From: Ruminococcus_G sp964621905
GTDB taxonomy: Bacteria > Bacillota > Clostridia > Lachnospirales > Lachnospiraceae
Assembly (NCBI GenBank): GCA_964621905.1
Contig: CAZUNG010000004.1
Coordinates: 62,001-126,000 of the forward strand
Length of the DNA stretch: 64,000 nucleotides
Reading direction: 5' to 3'
Positions 7,589 to 15,890 of this stretch are shown in pieces (position 1 is the first letter of the stretch; each line of letters opens with the position of its first letter). Both the position numbers and the translations under genes were made by a program. Below the pieces are notes generated by a model that was given only the letters and a program-made list of their open reading frames with translations, had not been told where the DNA came from and did not search any database.

Positions 7589-10015
7589 CTATTTCTTTTC
7601 ATTCCAGCGGTCAAAATCCTCAGATTCATAAATAGATTTTCCGTTCACTTTTATCTTTTTGAGCATGTCTGATATTTTACGTTTCTCTTCGCTACTACCA
7701 GTTTCATATTGTGGTTTGTATTCTGTTGTCAAGATCCGTTTAATTTCCGCTCTTGCTTCTTTGCTGGATTTACCGTCGTTTATTTTTGCGTGATACACCT
7801 CGTTAATTTCTTCTTGTGCTTTTTCAGAATCTCCCGAGGAAAGAGCAGATTTAACGCCTGCGTATTTGCTCATAGACACAGGTGCTCCGAAGTTTGATCC
7901 GGTCACCTCATTATATAACGACTCTAAATCTCTCCATATATTGTACATTGGAATTCCCGTTACTTGAGAAAGACCGCGTGCCATACTCCTCACAACATTG
8001 TATGGTTTATACTTTTGTGGCTCTTGTATCATTTTTCCTATCTGCACGAAGCTTTTAAACAAAGAGTTATATCCGCCAATATCCATTCTCGAAGAATCAA
8101 AGCCATCAGCCCATGATGAGATATTTTTTAAATATGGAATCATATTAAATGGATTAAGGTTGTCCACCATATTTGTTTTCAAGCCTTCAATATACTTTTC
8201 AACCCATTCTCCTTCATCCCTACTTCGAAAAGCATCCATTACTGCTGCAGCAGCAGAAACGAGTATGCCTGTTGTAACGTACGCTGTAGTGGCTCTAATA
8301 AGATTTTTCTTTCCCTTTCCATGAATCTTATAATCAACCCATGCATTCCGTATCATATTAAAGCTTTTTGTCGGTTCTGCCATAAACGCAGATTCAAGTT
8401 TAGCCAACCCATCACTTTTCATAAATTTACTTCTGTGAAGTGCTGTATCTACAACCTGTGTACGATCTATTACCTCATCAAAGCGTTTTGAAACCAGCTT
8501 ATAGAATTCACTTGAATTCGTATGTATCCCGTTATTCTTGTCTTTGACTTCAAGTTCACACGCGTTCCAGAGAACGCCCCAGGTAACATCATCTCCAAGC
8601 TGCGCAAGTGACATAGATTTATCTTTCAGTTTCTCAAGACGACTTGTTTGACCGGTAATAACTTCTTTCATTGATTTTCCGATCAGCGTCTCATAATATC
8701 CCCAGCTTTTCCACAATGCAATCGCACTATGATCTTTTACCTTCTGCATAGCAGACTTTTTAAAAACTGCTTGAGTCAGATATTTAGGCTCCATGACAGC
8801 CATAGCTCGAACATAAGCCGTAGGCTGCTGAATGGCAACCCTGATGTTTGCTCCCACAGACGCAGCTTTATAATTAGAGAGAAACTTATTTGCAATGTCT
8901 GATGATCCATCTTTGTTTGAAACACCGTTTATGTCCTTTATAAGCGAAATGAAATATTCTTTCGCTTCTGGGCCATATGATTTCTCAATGCTTTCTTTTA
9001 CACTTTTTGCAATAAGATGGTTGTTTTCCTGCTTAACTGTTTTAAAATTATACCATTTCATTGCATCTGAAAGAGGAATAGTAAAAGCGTTATAGTCAGC
9101 CATGTTTGTAACGTGCTCTGTAAATACGTCAAATATATCGCCCACCACAATGGCATTATTCGCACCTTTAACAGTACTTTTTGTCATGCCAAGATTTTTT
9201 ATTGCATAAAGAGATGACTGATTTTCGGTATTGTCACTGCTGCGGAGATAATTATTATAAGACTTTATAGGGAAATAATTATCTTCAGTGAATTTTTTAT
9301 ATCCCCATTGCTTCATTGACACTTCATTTCCCCATCCAGAACAGTTCTCCGAAAGAAATTTCTGCATTTTATCCGCAATTTCTATTTGCTCATTGGTAAG
9401 TAGTGACGTGATTTTATTGATATTAATTTCACTCAAATGCAGAATGCGGTTTTGAGATACAGTCTTACTTCCGCTTTTGAAATCTGCAAGTTTAATTCCT
9501 CCCTTATAAATATGATCTTTTGCTTGTTTTCTCTTATTCAAACAATACAGTGTCATGATCTGACCTGTGGTAAGCCTGAAGTTTTCAGAACCAACTTTTA
9601 TAGTGTGAATATTTGCACGTTCTCCTGTCCAGCTTTTAACGTCTAGTCCCTTTAATGCATTGCTCATGTAATCTTGAGCTTCTTTTATCTTCCACACTCG
9701 TTGATTAAAGCCCTCCCTTAGCGAATCATATACCGTTTTAGACGAGTCACCAAGTTGAGAAAAATACGAATACGAATCAAGCATATCCATATTAAGAAGT
9801 TTTCCTATAGAATGGAATATTCCTACCCCACTTCGTTTATATTCTTTCTTAGAAGATATTTCATCAACTGACTTTTGACCAAGTTCCTTAATGGTTTCAT
9901 ACTGCTTATTACTTAATAGTTTATTCGCTGTGGTGATAGACCTTTTCACTGATGAAACAATGTCGTTTAGATTTCTCAGTTGCTCAACATCCAGATCATA
10001 AATCTTAAATTTCAT
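7589..10015 (-). CDS. Large phage polyvalent-type protein (LPD38-like?), possibly 5'-truncated
   Basis: 808 residues with no signal peptide and no nuclease or ATPase motif that I recognise. The opening segment (DLDVEQLRNLNDIVSSVKR, then ITTANKLLSNKQ) and the C-terminal segment with NVVRSMARGLSQVTGIPMYN resemble stretches inside the giant polyvalent proteins of phages and conjugative elements, which are often packed in the virion and injected with DNA. Residues about 577-600 form a hydrophobic stretch (TTAYVTTGILVSAAAAV). The ATG follows GGGGGTG and lies 3 bases after the VRR-NUC stop. The gene is clearly more AT-rich than the replication genes beside it. It may be the 3' part of a longer virion gene left after a deletion. 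Function is unknown. Confidence 0.6.
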   Translation of the reverse strand: MKFKIYDLDVEQLRNLNDIVSSVKRSITTANKLLSNKQYETIKELGQKSVDEISSKKEYKRSGVGIFHSIGKLLNMDMLDSYSYFSQLGDSSKTVYDSLREGFNQRVWKIKEAQDYMSNALKGLDVKSWTGERANIHTIKVGSENFRLTTGQIMTLYCLNKRKQAKDHIYKGGIKLADFKSGSKTVSQNRILHLSEININKITSLLTNEQIEIADKMQKFLSENCSGWGNEVSMKQWGYKKFTEDNYFPIKSYNNYLRSSDNTENQSSLYAIKNLGMTKSTVKGANNAIVVGDIFDVFTEHVTNMADYNAFTIPLSDAMKWYNFKTVKQENNHLIAKSVKESIEKSYGPEAKEYFISLIKDINGVSNKDGSSDIANKFLSNYKAASVGANIRVAIQQPTAYVRAMAVMEPKYLTQAVFKKSAMQKVKDHSAIALWKSWGYYETLIGKSMKEVITGQTSRLEKLKDKSMSLAQLGDDVTWGVLWNACELEVKDKNNGIHTNSSEFYKLVSKRFDEVIDRTQVVDTALHRSKFMKSDGLAKLESAFMAEPTKSFNMIRNAWVDYKIHGKGKKNLIRATTAYVTTGILVSAAAAVMDAFRSRDEGEWVEKYIEGLKTNMVDNLNPFNMIPYLKNISSWADGFDSSRMDIGGYNSLFKSFVQIGKMIQEPQKYKPYNVVRSMARGLSQVTGIPMYNIWRDLESLYNEVTGSNFGAPVSMSKYAGVKSALSSGDSEKAQEEINEVYHAKINDGKSSKEARAEIKRILTTEYKPQYETGSSEEKRKISDMLKKIKVNGKSIYESEDFDRWNEKK

Positions 10016-10018
10016 GGA

Positions 10019-10312
10019 TTAGCACCCCCATATTTTTATCCGGCACTCTTCCAGAAATTCCCACACCTGTTCAATCCCGTACAGGACTCTGTACTTCTGT
10101 CCCAGGTCCCGCAGCCTGTCGATCTGCACCTGTTGTAACGGACTCAGTTTTCCTGTTTCCGTTTTCAGCTCCACGAATATCGGTGTCTGGTGTGGGAGAA
10201 TCACAATCCGGTCTGGCACCCCGTCGTTGCCGGGGCTTACCCACTTATACGCCCGGCCGCCCAGTTTCTTCACTTCGGTCACCAGGATCTTTTCGATCTC
10301 TTTCTCCAACAT
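10019..10312 (-). CDS. VRR-NUC domain nuclease
   Basis: 97 residues, the normal size of a stand-alone phage VRR-NUC protein. The PD-(D/E)XK-type core is visible: an early glutamate (EKEIEKIL), GVPDRIVILP with the catalytic aspartate near residue 34, and FVELKTETGKLSPLQ giving the E-x-K pair near residue 49-51 and the conserved Ser/Gln segment. Such nucleases are found beside phage primase-helicase genes and are proposed to process branched DNA such as Holliday junctions. The ATG at 10312 follows GAGGAGG. It lies downstream of the VapE-like gene across a 296-base region rich in iterons. Confidence 0.85.
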   Translation of the reverse strand: MLEKEIEKILVTEVKKLGGRAYKWVSPGNDGVPDRIVILPHQTPIFVELKTETGKLSPLQQVQIDRLRDLGQKYRVLYGIEQVWEFLEECRIKIWGC

Positions 10313-10400
10313 ATAGTTTCCCTCCTCTGTGATGATTGTTGCCCTCCCTATACGCGTGTATGTACTACGCTATATAGGCGTGTTAGGCGATATACGTTAT

Positions 10401-10606
10401 TACCTATACTACCTATTTTTTATATTACCTATAATTTATGGCAACAATGGCAACATACTATAATAACCCTTGATTTTACAGTGATTTCAGCGTTGCCATA
10501 GTCGTGTTGACAGTCGTTTTTAATGGCAACTTCGGCAACAGCCCCCGCGTTGCCGTTGCCGTTGCGTTGCCGTTAAATCCCGCAACGTTGCCTATGCTTT
10601 GGCAAC
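10401..10606. other. Candidate iteron-type replication origin of the element
   Basis: This non-coding stretch holds ten exact GGCAAC/GTTGCC hexamers, starting at 10440, 10449, 10492, 10525, 10534, 10549, 10555, 10566, 10587 and 10601; about 0.1 would be expected by chance in 167 bases. To the left, an AT-rich tract carries three TACCTAT copies at 10401, 10410 and 10426. Iterons beside an AT-rich opening region, next to the primase-helicase gene, are the layout of a phage or plasmid origin. The last pair forms GTTGCC-N8-GGCAAC, but no T-run follows, so it is a poor terminator. Origin function is inferred. Confidence 0.6.
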
Positions 10607-10608
10607 AC

Positions 10609-13008
10609 CTAAAAAACACTTTCAAATCCGGATAATACTCCGTGAGGTCCATACCGCCTCTTAGATTTATTTTTCTTCCATCCTGGCATCGCCGCCAAGA
10701 TTCCGTTGATTTCCATGCTATCCGCCCGTTTCATAAACCTTGGATCTCCATTAAGGCACTCCGCCCATATCTCCATCGCGCACACTTTATCCCGCCTTAT
10801 GAGTGTTTTGCCCTCTGGCAATGGCATCGAGCCATTCCAAAACTGCCTGCGCTGCATAAGGTTGTAGGACTCCCAGTCCTCCGGAATCTCCTTTTCTAAA
10901 AAGTCCTTGATCATCCCCTCTTTTTCCGAAGACTCACGGTGTCTTTCCTGCTGCTCCGTGGCCAAAGCTTCCAGCTCTTTCGACAAATATAAAGGCTCGC
11001 CCAATTGCCAATAGATGTATGCTTCCGCCCATATTTGATCAACTTCATCGGGCAAATCACGCCAAACTGATTTTGACGCCGCTATAAGTCCAACATCAAC
11101 TGGCCAGAAACGCCGGTTTCCTGTCGCGTCTTTTAAAAACTCAGTATCATTACTGGTACCACAAAATACACATCGCCGTGGATATCGCTCCGTCCGGCGA
11201 CCGTATGCCGCACGATAGATATCCTCTACCTTACTTAAAAACTGCTTGACCGCACTCGTCTCCTGCTTTGTCATAGCCGTCAGCTCGCTGATCTCGTTGA
11301 TCCAAGTACCTTGAATGAGTTCCGCCGCTTCTTTTCCTTCAAAAGTGGTCAGGCTGTCAGAAAACCACTCTTTTCCCAGCATAGCAAGAAACGTACTTTT
11401 CCCAAGCCCCTGCGGTCCTGTGAGGATCGGCATGTAATCAAATTTAACACCGCCCACAACCGCCCTTGCTACCGCAGCGCACAAAAACTTCCTCATAACA
11501 GCCCTTGTATACAGGTTGTCTTCCGCCCCCAGGTAATCTGGCAGCAGTCGTTCTATGCGTTTGTTGCCGTCCCAGGTCAGTCCTTGCAGATACCGCTTCA
11601 CATCATTGATCTTGTTTTGGTCCCCGATGATCGTCAGGGCCTTGTCCAGCCTGTCTTGTGTTGTCATATGGTAATATGTCTCCATGTACCAGAAGAACCC
11701 AGCATCGTCAGCTTCACCCCACTGGCGTTTTCCCGTATCTGCATTCCACGGAAGGGAGTCCAGCACCAATCCCCTGTTTGCGAACTCATCCGTAACGATT
11801 TTTCCCTTCAGCAAAGGATCATTCTGCAACACAATAATGGCATTGTTCACCGTTTTTTGATAGTTTCCGTTTCCATCCACGGACAGGCTGCTTATCCAGG
11901 ACAGATCCTCCTCTGATTTGGAATTCTCAGGATATGCAAACGCTTCCTGTGCCTGCTCATGCCGTTCTTTCGCGATCAATCCGGATACCCCCGGGTCATC
12001 CAGCGCAAGTCGGCTCATGGCTACAAAGGACGGCAGCTTATTCACCGGTGTTCCTTCTTTTGCCTCCACGTCCCGGTCCCCGTACTTATGCAGGCGCACC
12101 AGGTCAAAGGCGTTGACCAACAGACCGGAGCAGGGATCCGTCGCATGATGGGAGTATAAAAACAGGTCTCCGTCATACACGATCGCCCCACCCTGCGTCG
12201 TCCCCTCTGCGTAGGTGTACCTTCCCGGCACATCCGTCGCTTCATACATACCCGGAATAAACTGATCCATCGCCTGGGTAATGGTATAGGTCCGGCAGAA
12301 AGCACCGATCACGCCCCGTTTTGTTGTCGGGTCTTCCTGTTTGGCCAATCGCCTGCGTTCAATCGCTTCACTGCCCGGTACCTGCGGCCACTGTGCCACA
12401 TCCGTCCAATCTCCATACATGGCGAGCAGCCCCTGCAGGCTGCAGAACGGCTGGTCATAAACCTCATATACAAATTCGCCATCACTGCAGCAGCTCGGCC
12501 AGTACATCAGCCGGGTTGCCTCGAACGTCGTCGGGTCGCAGAATTCGATGCCGATCAGGGATGCAAGCTTTCTCGCCGCCGGCTCATATTCATCTGCCGA
12601 AGCCGCCGTATCAAACGGGATGACCACCCGAAGCCGTGGGGCATACCCCGCATGTTTCCGCGTGCTGTACACGGCCGCAGCACATCCCAGGCCGGCCACC
12701 CGGCGCAGGATATCCTCCGTCTGCCCGGCGGGGATATTGTCCAGGTCCAGCGTCGCCAGATCCCTGCCCTCCACGTAGGCAGCCTTCCTGCGGTCGTTTG
12801 CAAAGGTCCCGCCGACAAAGCCGCCAACGTCCTTTAACTCCGCCTGTTGTGACTTTGGCATCGCGAGATACTGCTCCATCGTCTCGCTGCTCCGCACCGG
12901 CGTTTTCAGTTTTTCGACAAATTCAGACCACAGGATCGAGCTTTTCGGCCAGTGCGTGGCCTTGCGGCTTCCCGCCGTGCTGATCATCAGCTTTCTGTTA
13001 TGTTGCAT
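10609..13008 (-). CDS. Primase-helicase: AEP-like primase fused to VapE/D5-type ATPase
   Basis: 799 residues in two parts. The N-terminal third has archaeo-eukaryotic primase signs: LATLDLDNI near 83-91 (DxD metal ligands) and YSTRKHAGYAPRLRVVIPF near 113-131 (S-x-H motif followed by a basic strand). The C-terminal half is a VapE-type P-loop ATPase: GPQGLGKST near 526-534 (Walker A), then INEISEL (Walker B) and the GTSNDTEFLKDATGNRRFWP block with sensor and arginine-finger residues that typify the family. Together these should prime and unwind the element's DNA. The ATG at 13008 follows AAGGAGGG, 11 bases after the DNA polymerase stop, in the same operon. VapE proteins are common in phage satellites as well as phages. 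Confidence 0.88.
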   Translation of the reverse strand: MQHNRKLMISTAGSRKATHWPKSSILWSEFVEKLKTPVRSSETMEQYLAMPKSQQAELKDVGGFVGGTFANDRRKAAYVEGRDLATLDLDNIPAGQTEDILRRVAGLGCAAAVYSTRKHAGYAPRLRVVIPFDTAASADEYEPAARKLASLIGIEFCDPTTFEATRLMYWPSCCSDGEFVYEVYDQPFCSLQGLLAMYGDWTDVAQWPQVPGSEAIERRRLAKQEDPTTKRGVIGAFCRTYTITQAMDQFIPGMYEATDVPGRYTYAEGTTQGGAIVYDGDLFLYSHHATDPCSGLLVNAFDLVRLHKYGDRDVEAKEGTPVNKLPSFVAMSRLALDDPGVSGLIAKERHEQAQEAFAYPENSKSEEDLSWISSLSVDGNGNYQKTVNNAIIVLQNDPLLKGKIVTDEFANRGLVLDSLPWNADTGKRQWGEADDAGFFWYMETYYHMTTQDRLDKALTIIGDQNKINDVKRYLQGLTWDGNKRIERLLPDYLGAEDNLYTRAVMRKFLCAAVARAVVGGVKFDYMPILTGPQGLGKSTFLAMLGKEWFSDSLTTFEGKEAAELIQGTWINEISELTAMTKQETSAVKQFLSKVEDIYRAAYGRRTERYPRRCVFCGTSNDTEFLKDATGNRRFWPVDVGLIAASKSVWRDLPDEVDQIWAEAYIYWQLGEPLYLSKELEALATEQQERHRESSEKEGMIKDFLEKEIPEDWESYNLMQRRQFWNGSMPLPEGKTLIRRDKVCAMEIWAECLNGDPRFMKRADSMEINGILAAMPGWKKNKSKRRYGPHGVLSGFESVF

Positions 13009-13019
13009 GCCTGCCCTCC

Positions 13020-14999
13020 TTAGTCCTTCATATAATAGTCACTTTCAAATCCGGCGCCTTTTAGGATCAGACCCGGCGCCCAGGGAATGGGATCCCCCAT
13101 CAGATCGCAGATCTCTTCCACGGTTACGTCCACCGGTGCGTCAATGATTACCTCGTCGTGCACGTGGAACACCACCCGCAGCCCTTTGGCATCAATCCGT
13201 TTCAGGGTTTCCGCCAGACAGTCGCGGGCGATCGCCTGGACGATGTTTTCCGTCATCTTGCCGCCGTAGGTGGACGTCACTTCCCATTTCCTGGTGTTCT
13301 GCCCTACGGTGTAATAATGGACCGCCGTCTTGCCAAACTGGTTCTCCTGTAAAAACGGCTTTGGGTAGTAAAGCTTCCGGCCGCTTGGAAGTTGTATTGT
13401 AAGGAAGCATTGTCCGTATACCATGTCCCCTTCCAGGGCGAAGATCAGTCCATAAATCGCCTGTGGCTGCGCCGTCTGCATTACCGTGAGCGCTGCCTGC
13501 TCGACCGCATACCACAGGTCACAGATCCTTCGGTTTGCCCCCCTCCATCGCTGTACGATATCCGGAAGTTCTTCTTCCGTGAGTCCCATGTCCAGGGCGC
13601 CCATCGCGATCAGCGCGTTAGTGCCCCCCTGATAGCCAAGGGCCAGCGTCGCCACTTTCCCCTTCTGCCGCAGGCTATACTCCGGGTTTTCCTTTGTGAT
13701 CCGCTCCACAGGCACATGAAACATCTGGGAAGCAGTCGCCTCATAGATCTTCCCGTGGGTGGCGAATACCTCATTGACCCACTGCTCCCCCGCAAGCCAG
13801 GCAATCACGCGCGCTTCGATCGCGGAGAAATCTGCGACCACAAGCTTGTGCCCCGGTGATGGAATAAATGCAGTCCGGATCAGCTGCGACAGCGTGTCCG
13901 GCACATTCCCATATAACATCTTTACGCCGTCATAGTTCTGTGCTTTCACAAGGTTTCTGGCATAATCCAGTGTTTTTAAGTAGTTGCGCGGCAGGTTCTG
14001 CATCTGTACCATACGACCTGCCCATCTCCCGGTACGGTTGGCGCCGTAATATTGGGTCAGACCCCGTACCCGGCCGTCCGCTCCCTTGGCAGTGTACATG
14101 GCCACGTATTTTTTGATGGATGTCTTCCCCAGCTGCTGCCGGATCTCCAAGACCCGGCGTACCTCTGCGTCAAGGTTTTCCCGCTGCAGTGTCTCCTCTA
14201 CGGTCGCCTTCTGCAGGTTGGCAAGCTCTGTCCCATGATCTTTCAGCCACGCAAGCAACTGTGCAGGGCTATTCGGATTTGCAAGGCCGGTTAACCGTAT
14301 GGCCTCATCCGTCAGATGCTGTGTACTTTCCGTGTCAATGGCAAGGGCGCCTTTGATCAGCCCGGTATCCACCCGGACCCCAAATGCATTCATCCGCACA
14401 TCCATCTGCCAGAGCCTGATCTCGTCTTCCGGCATTGGGAACAGGTTCAGCCGGCGCAGGATCTCATGTTCGGTCACAACGTCTTGTTTACAGTAATCTT
14501 TAAACAGTTCCCACTTTTCGGGAGCGTGCTTCGGCAGGTTCCATTCCCGGCCGCCATTGCTCTTTGTGGGCTTGCAGGGCACACAGAAATATCGGATCAG
14601 TGCTTTTCCGACAGACAGCTTCTGCTTATCCTGCGGCAGGCCGATGGCTTTCCCGGTTGCGTCAAGCCCCGCCGTATACCCGCAGTACAGCCCATGTACC
14701 ATCGTGCAGCGCCACTGCTCGAGCGGGGTCTCAATCCCCGCCTGGTTTAAGCAGTACCACTCAAAGGCCGCGTTATAGGCATGTTTGACTACATTCGGGT
14801 TTTTCAGCGCATTCAGCACACGCTCCGGTATTTCCTCTCCCTGGGCAAGATCCACGATCTGTACCGGAAGATTGCCGCTCTGATATGCGAACAGCAGTAC
14901 CTCAAAATCATCGGACTGGGCGTATTTATAGAGTCCGGCTTTTCCGATATCCACGCTGGACCTTGTCTCAATGTCAATACTCAGATGCTGTTTTTTCAT
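13020..14999 (-). CDS. Phage family A DNA polymerase with 3'-5' exonuclease domain
   Basis: 659 residues. The start LSIDIETRSSVD carries the DxE of the DEDD proofreading nuclease, and TEHEILRR with a nearby tyrosine/aspartate completes it. The polymerase palm shows motif A, DFSAIEARVIAWLAG near 386-400, motif B around RQKGKVATLALGYQGG, and motif C, HVHDEVIIDAP near 610-620. It lacks the 5'-nuclease domain of bacterial Pol I, as is usual for phage enzymes of this type. It should replicate the element together with the primase-helicase downstream. Start ATG at 14999 has an AGGAGGGG site. The higher GC content and tight spacing match the neighbouring replication genes. Confidence 0.93.
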   Translation of the reverse strand: MKKQHLSIDIETRSSVDIGKAGLYKYAQSDDFEVLLFAYQSGNLPVQIVDLAQGEEIPERVLNALKNPNVVKHAYNAAFEWYCLNQAGIETPLEQWRCTMVHGLYCGYTAGLDATGKAIGLPQDKQKLSVGKALIRYFCVPCKPTKSNGGREWNLPKHAPEKWELFKDYCKQDVVTEHEILRRLNLFPMPEDEIRLWQMDVRMNAFGVRVDTGLIKGALAIDTESTQHLTDEAIRLTGLANPNSPAQLLAWLKDHGTELANLQKATVEETLQRENLDAEVRRVLEIRQQLGKTSIKKYVAMYTAKGADGRVRGLTQYYGANRTGRWAGRMVQMQNLPRNYLKTLDYARNLVKAQNYDGVKMLYGNVPDTLSQLIRTAFIPSPGHKLVVADFSAIEARVIAWLAGEQWVNEVFATHGKIYEATASQMFHVPVERITKENPEYSLRQKGKVATLALGYQGGTNALIAMGALDMGLTEEELPDIVQRWRGANRRICDLWYAVEQAALTVMQTAQPQAIYGLIFALEGDMVYGQCFLTIQLPSGRKLYYPKPFLQENQFGKTAVHYYTVGQNTRKWEVTSTYGGKMTENIVQAIARDCLAETLKRIDAKGLRVVFHVHDEVIIDAPVDVTVEEICDLMGDPIPWAPGLILKGAGFESDYYMKD

Positions 15000-15050
15000 C
15001 GTGTCGTCCCCTCCTGATGATCAGAGAGGGGATCACCCCCTCTCTCCTGT

Positions 15051-15890
15051 TTAATATGGCTGCCCGGTAATCGGGTTGATTCCTCCGGATGGCATCCCCT
15101 GCGGCGCATTAGTGTACCCCGGCGCCGGCTGTGTATAACCCGGATATCCTGCCGCCCCTGGTGTTGCCGGCGCTGCTGCGGACGCTGCTCCCGGCTGAGG
15201 CGCGCCAAATGCCTGCGATGCGGACACACGGCCACCGCCCAGTGGTTCCCCGTCCCTGAGTTTCATCACCGGCCCGAGTCCGCATCCGATCCCCTTTTTG
15301 CCGCCGAATGCATACGGGTAGAAAGTCACATTTACATAGGCATAGATCCCGCTGTATACTTCAGACTGGTTGATGATGGGGTTCCGGTTGCTGTCCACGA
15401 CTTCCGGCGGATAGTCTGCCTTTGCGCTGGCCGTAAAGACCCAGTGCCCCTTACACTCCGGACCAAACGCCATGCCGTCAGAAGGACGCACGCCGTCCCC
15501 GTCGTACACCGGCGTCGGAACAATCGGCGGGCACTGTCCGTTCCATTTGTCAGAAATCCCTTTTTGCTTTGCCGCCTCAATCGCCGCATTGATCCGGTTC
15601 ATGGTGTCTACATCAGATTTTGGCACCAGGATCGTACAGCTGTATTTTTCCTCCTGGCCCTGCATGGCCGCGTATGGCTTGAACAGATGTGCATAGGACA
15701 GTCTTACCTCTCCGGTTGTTACGTTGGTTACTTCATTCATGTTATTTTTCCTCTCTTTCATTTTGTTCTGACGATTTCTCCAGTCATCCAGTATCATTTC
15801 ATCCACATATTTATCCGAACTCCACTCCCGGGGTGTCCCGTCTGGATAAGTTGGGGTAAATCCAAGTACATGGTCTCCTGCATAGCTCAT
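15051..15890 (-). CDS. DUF2815 family phage protein, probable ssDNA-binding role
   Basis: 279 residues if started at the ATG at 15890, which overlaps the DUF2800 stop as ATGA and follows AAGGAG. A second strong start lies at 15740 (AGAGAGG site), and the family core begins just after it with VTTGEVRLSYAHLFKPYA, so the normal 229-residue form may also be made. The core ends in a Pro/Ala/Gly/Tyr-rich tail (about residues 230-279), like the flexible tails of ssDNA-binding proteins. DUF2815 genes usually sit between DUF2800 and DNA polymerase, as here, and are thought to help recombination or replication; this role is inferred from context. The extra first 50 residues are unlike the usual family N-terminus. 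Confidence 0.82.
   Translation of the reverse strand: MSYAGDHVLGFTPTYPDGTPREWSSDKYVDEMILDDWRNRQNKMKERKNNMNEVTNVTTGEVRLSYAHLFKPYAAMQGQEEKYSCTILVPKSDVDTMNRINAAIEAAKQKGISDKWNGQCPPIVPTPVYDGDGVRPSDGMAFGPECKGHWVFTASAKADYPPEVVDSNRNPIINQSEVYSGIYAYVNVTFYPYAFGGKKGIGCGLGPVMKLRDGEPLGGGRVSASQAFGAPQPGAASAAAPATPGAAGYPGYTQPAPGYTNAPQGMPSGGINPITGQPY

Noticed and set aside
10401..10606. Clustered short repeats considered as a CRISPR array
   Set aside because: Repeats are only 6-7 bases, in both orientations and without constant spacers; no cas genes are near. Iterons fit better.
12042..12305. Several long frames opposite or inside the primase-helicase and polymerase genes (for example 12042-12305 and 13392-13859)
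   Set aside because: These are out-of-frame shadows of GC-rich genes with strong motifs; none shows a ribosome site or known domain.
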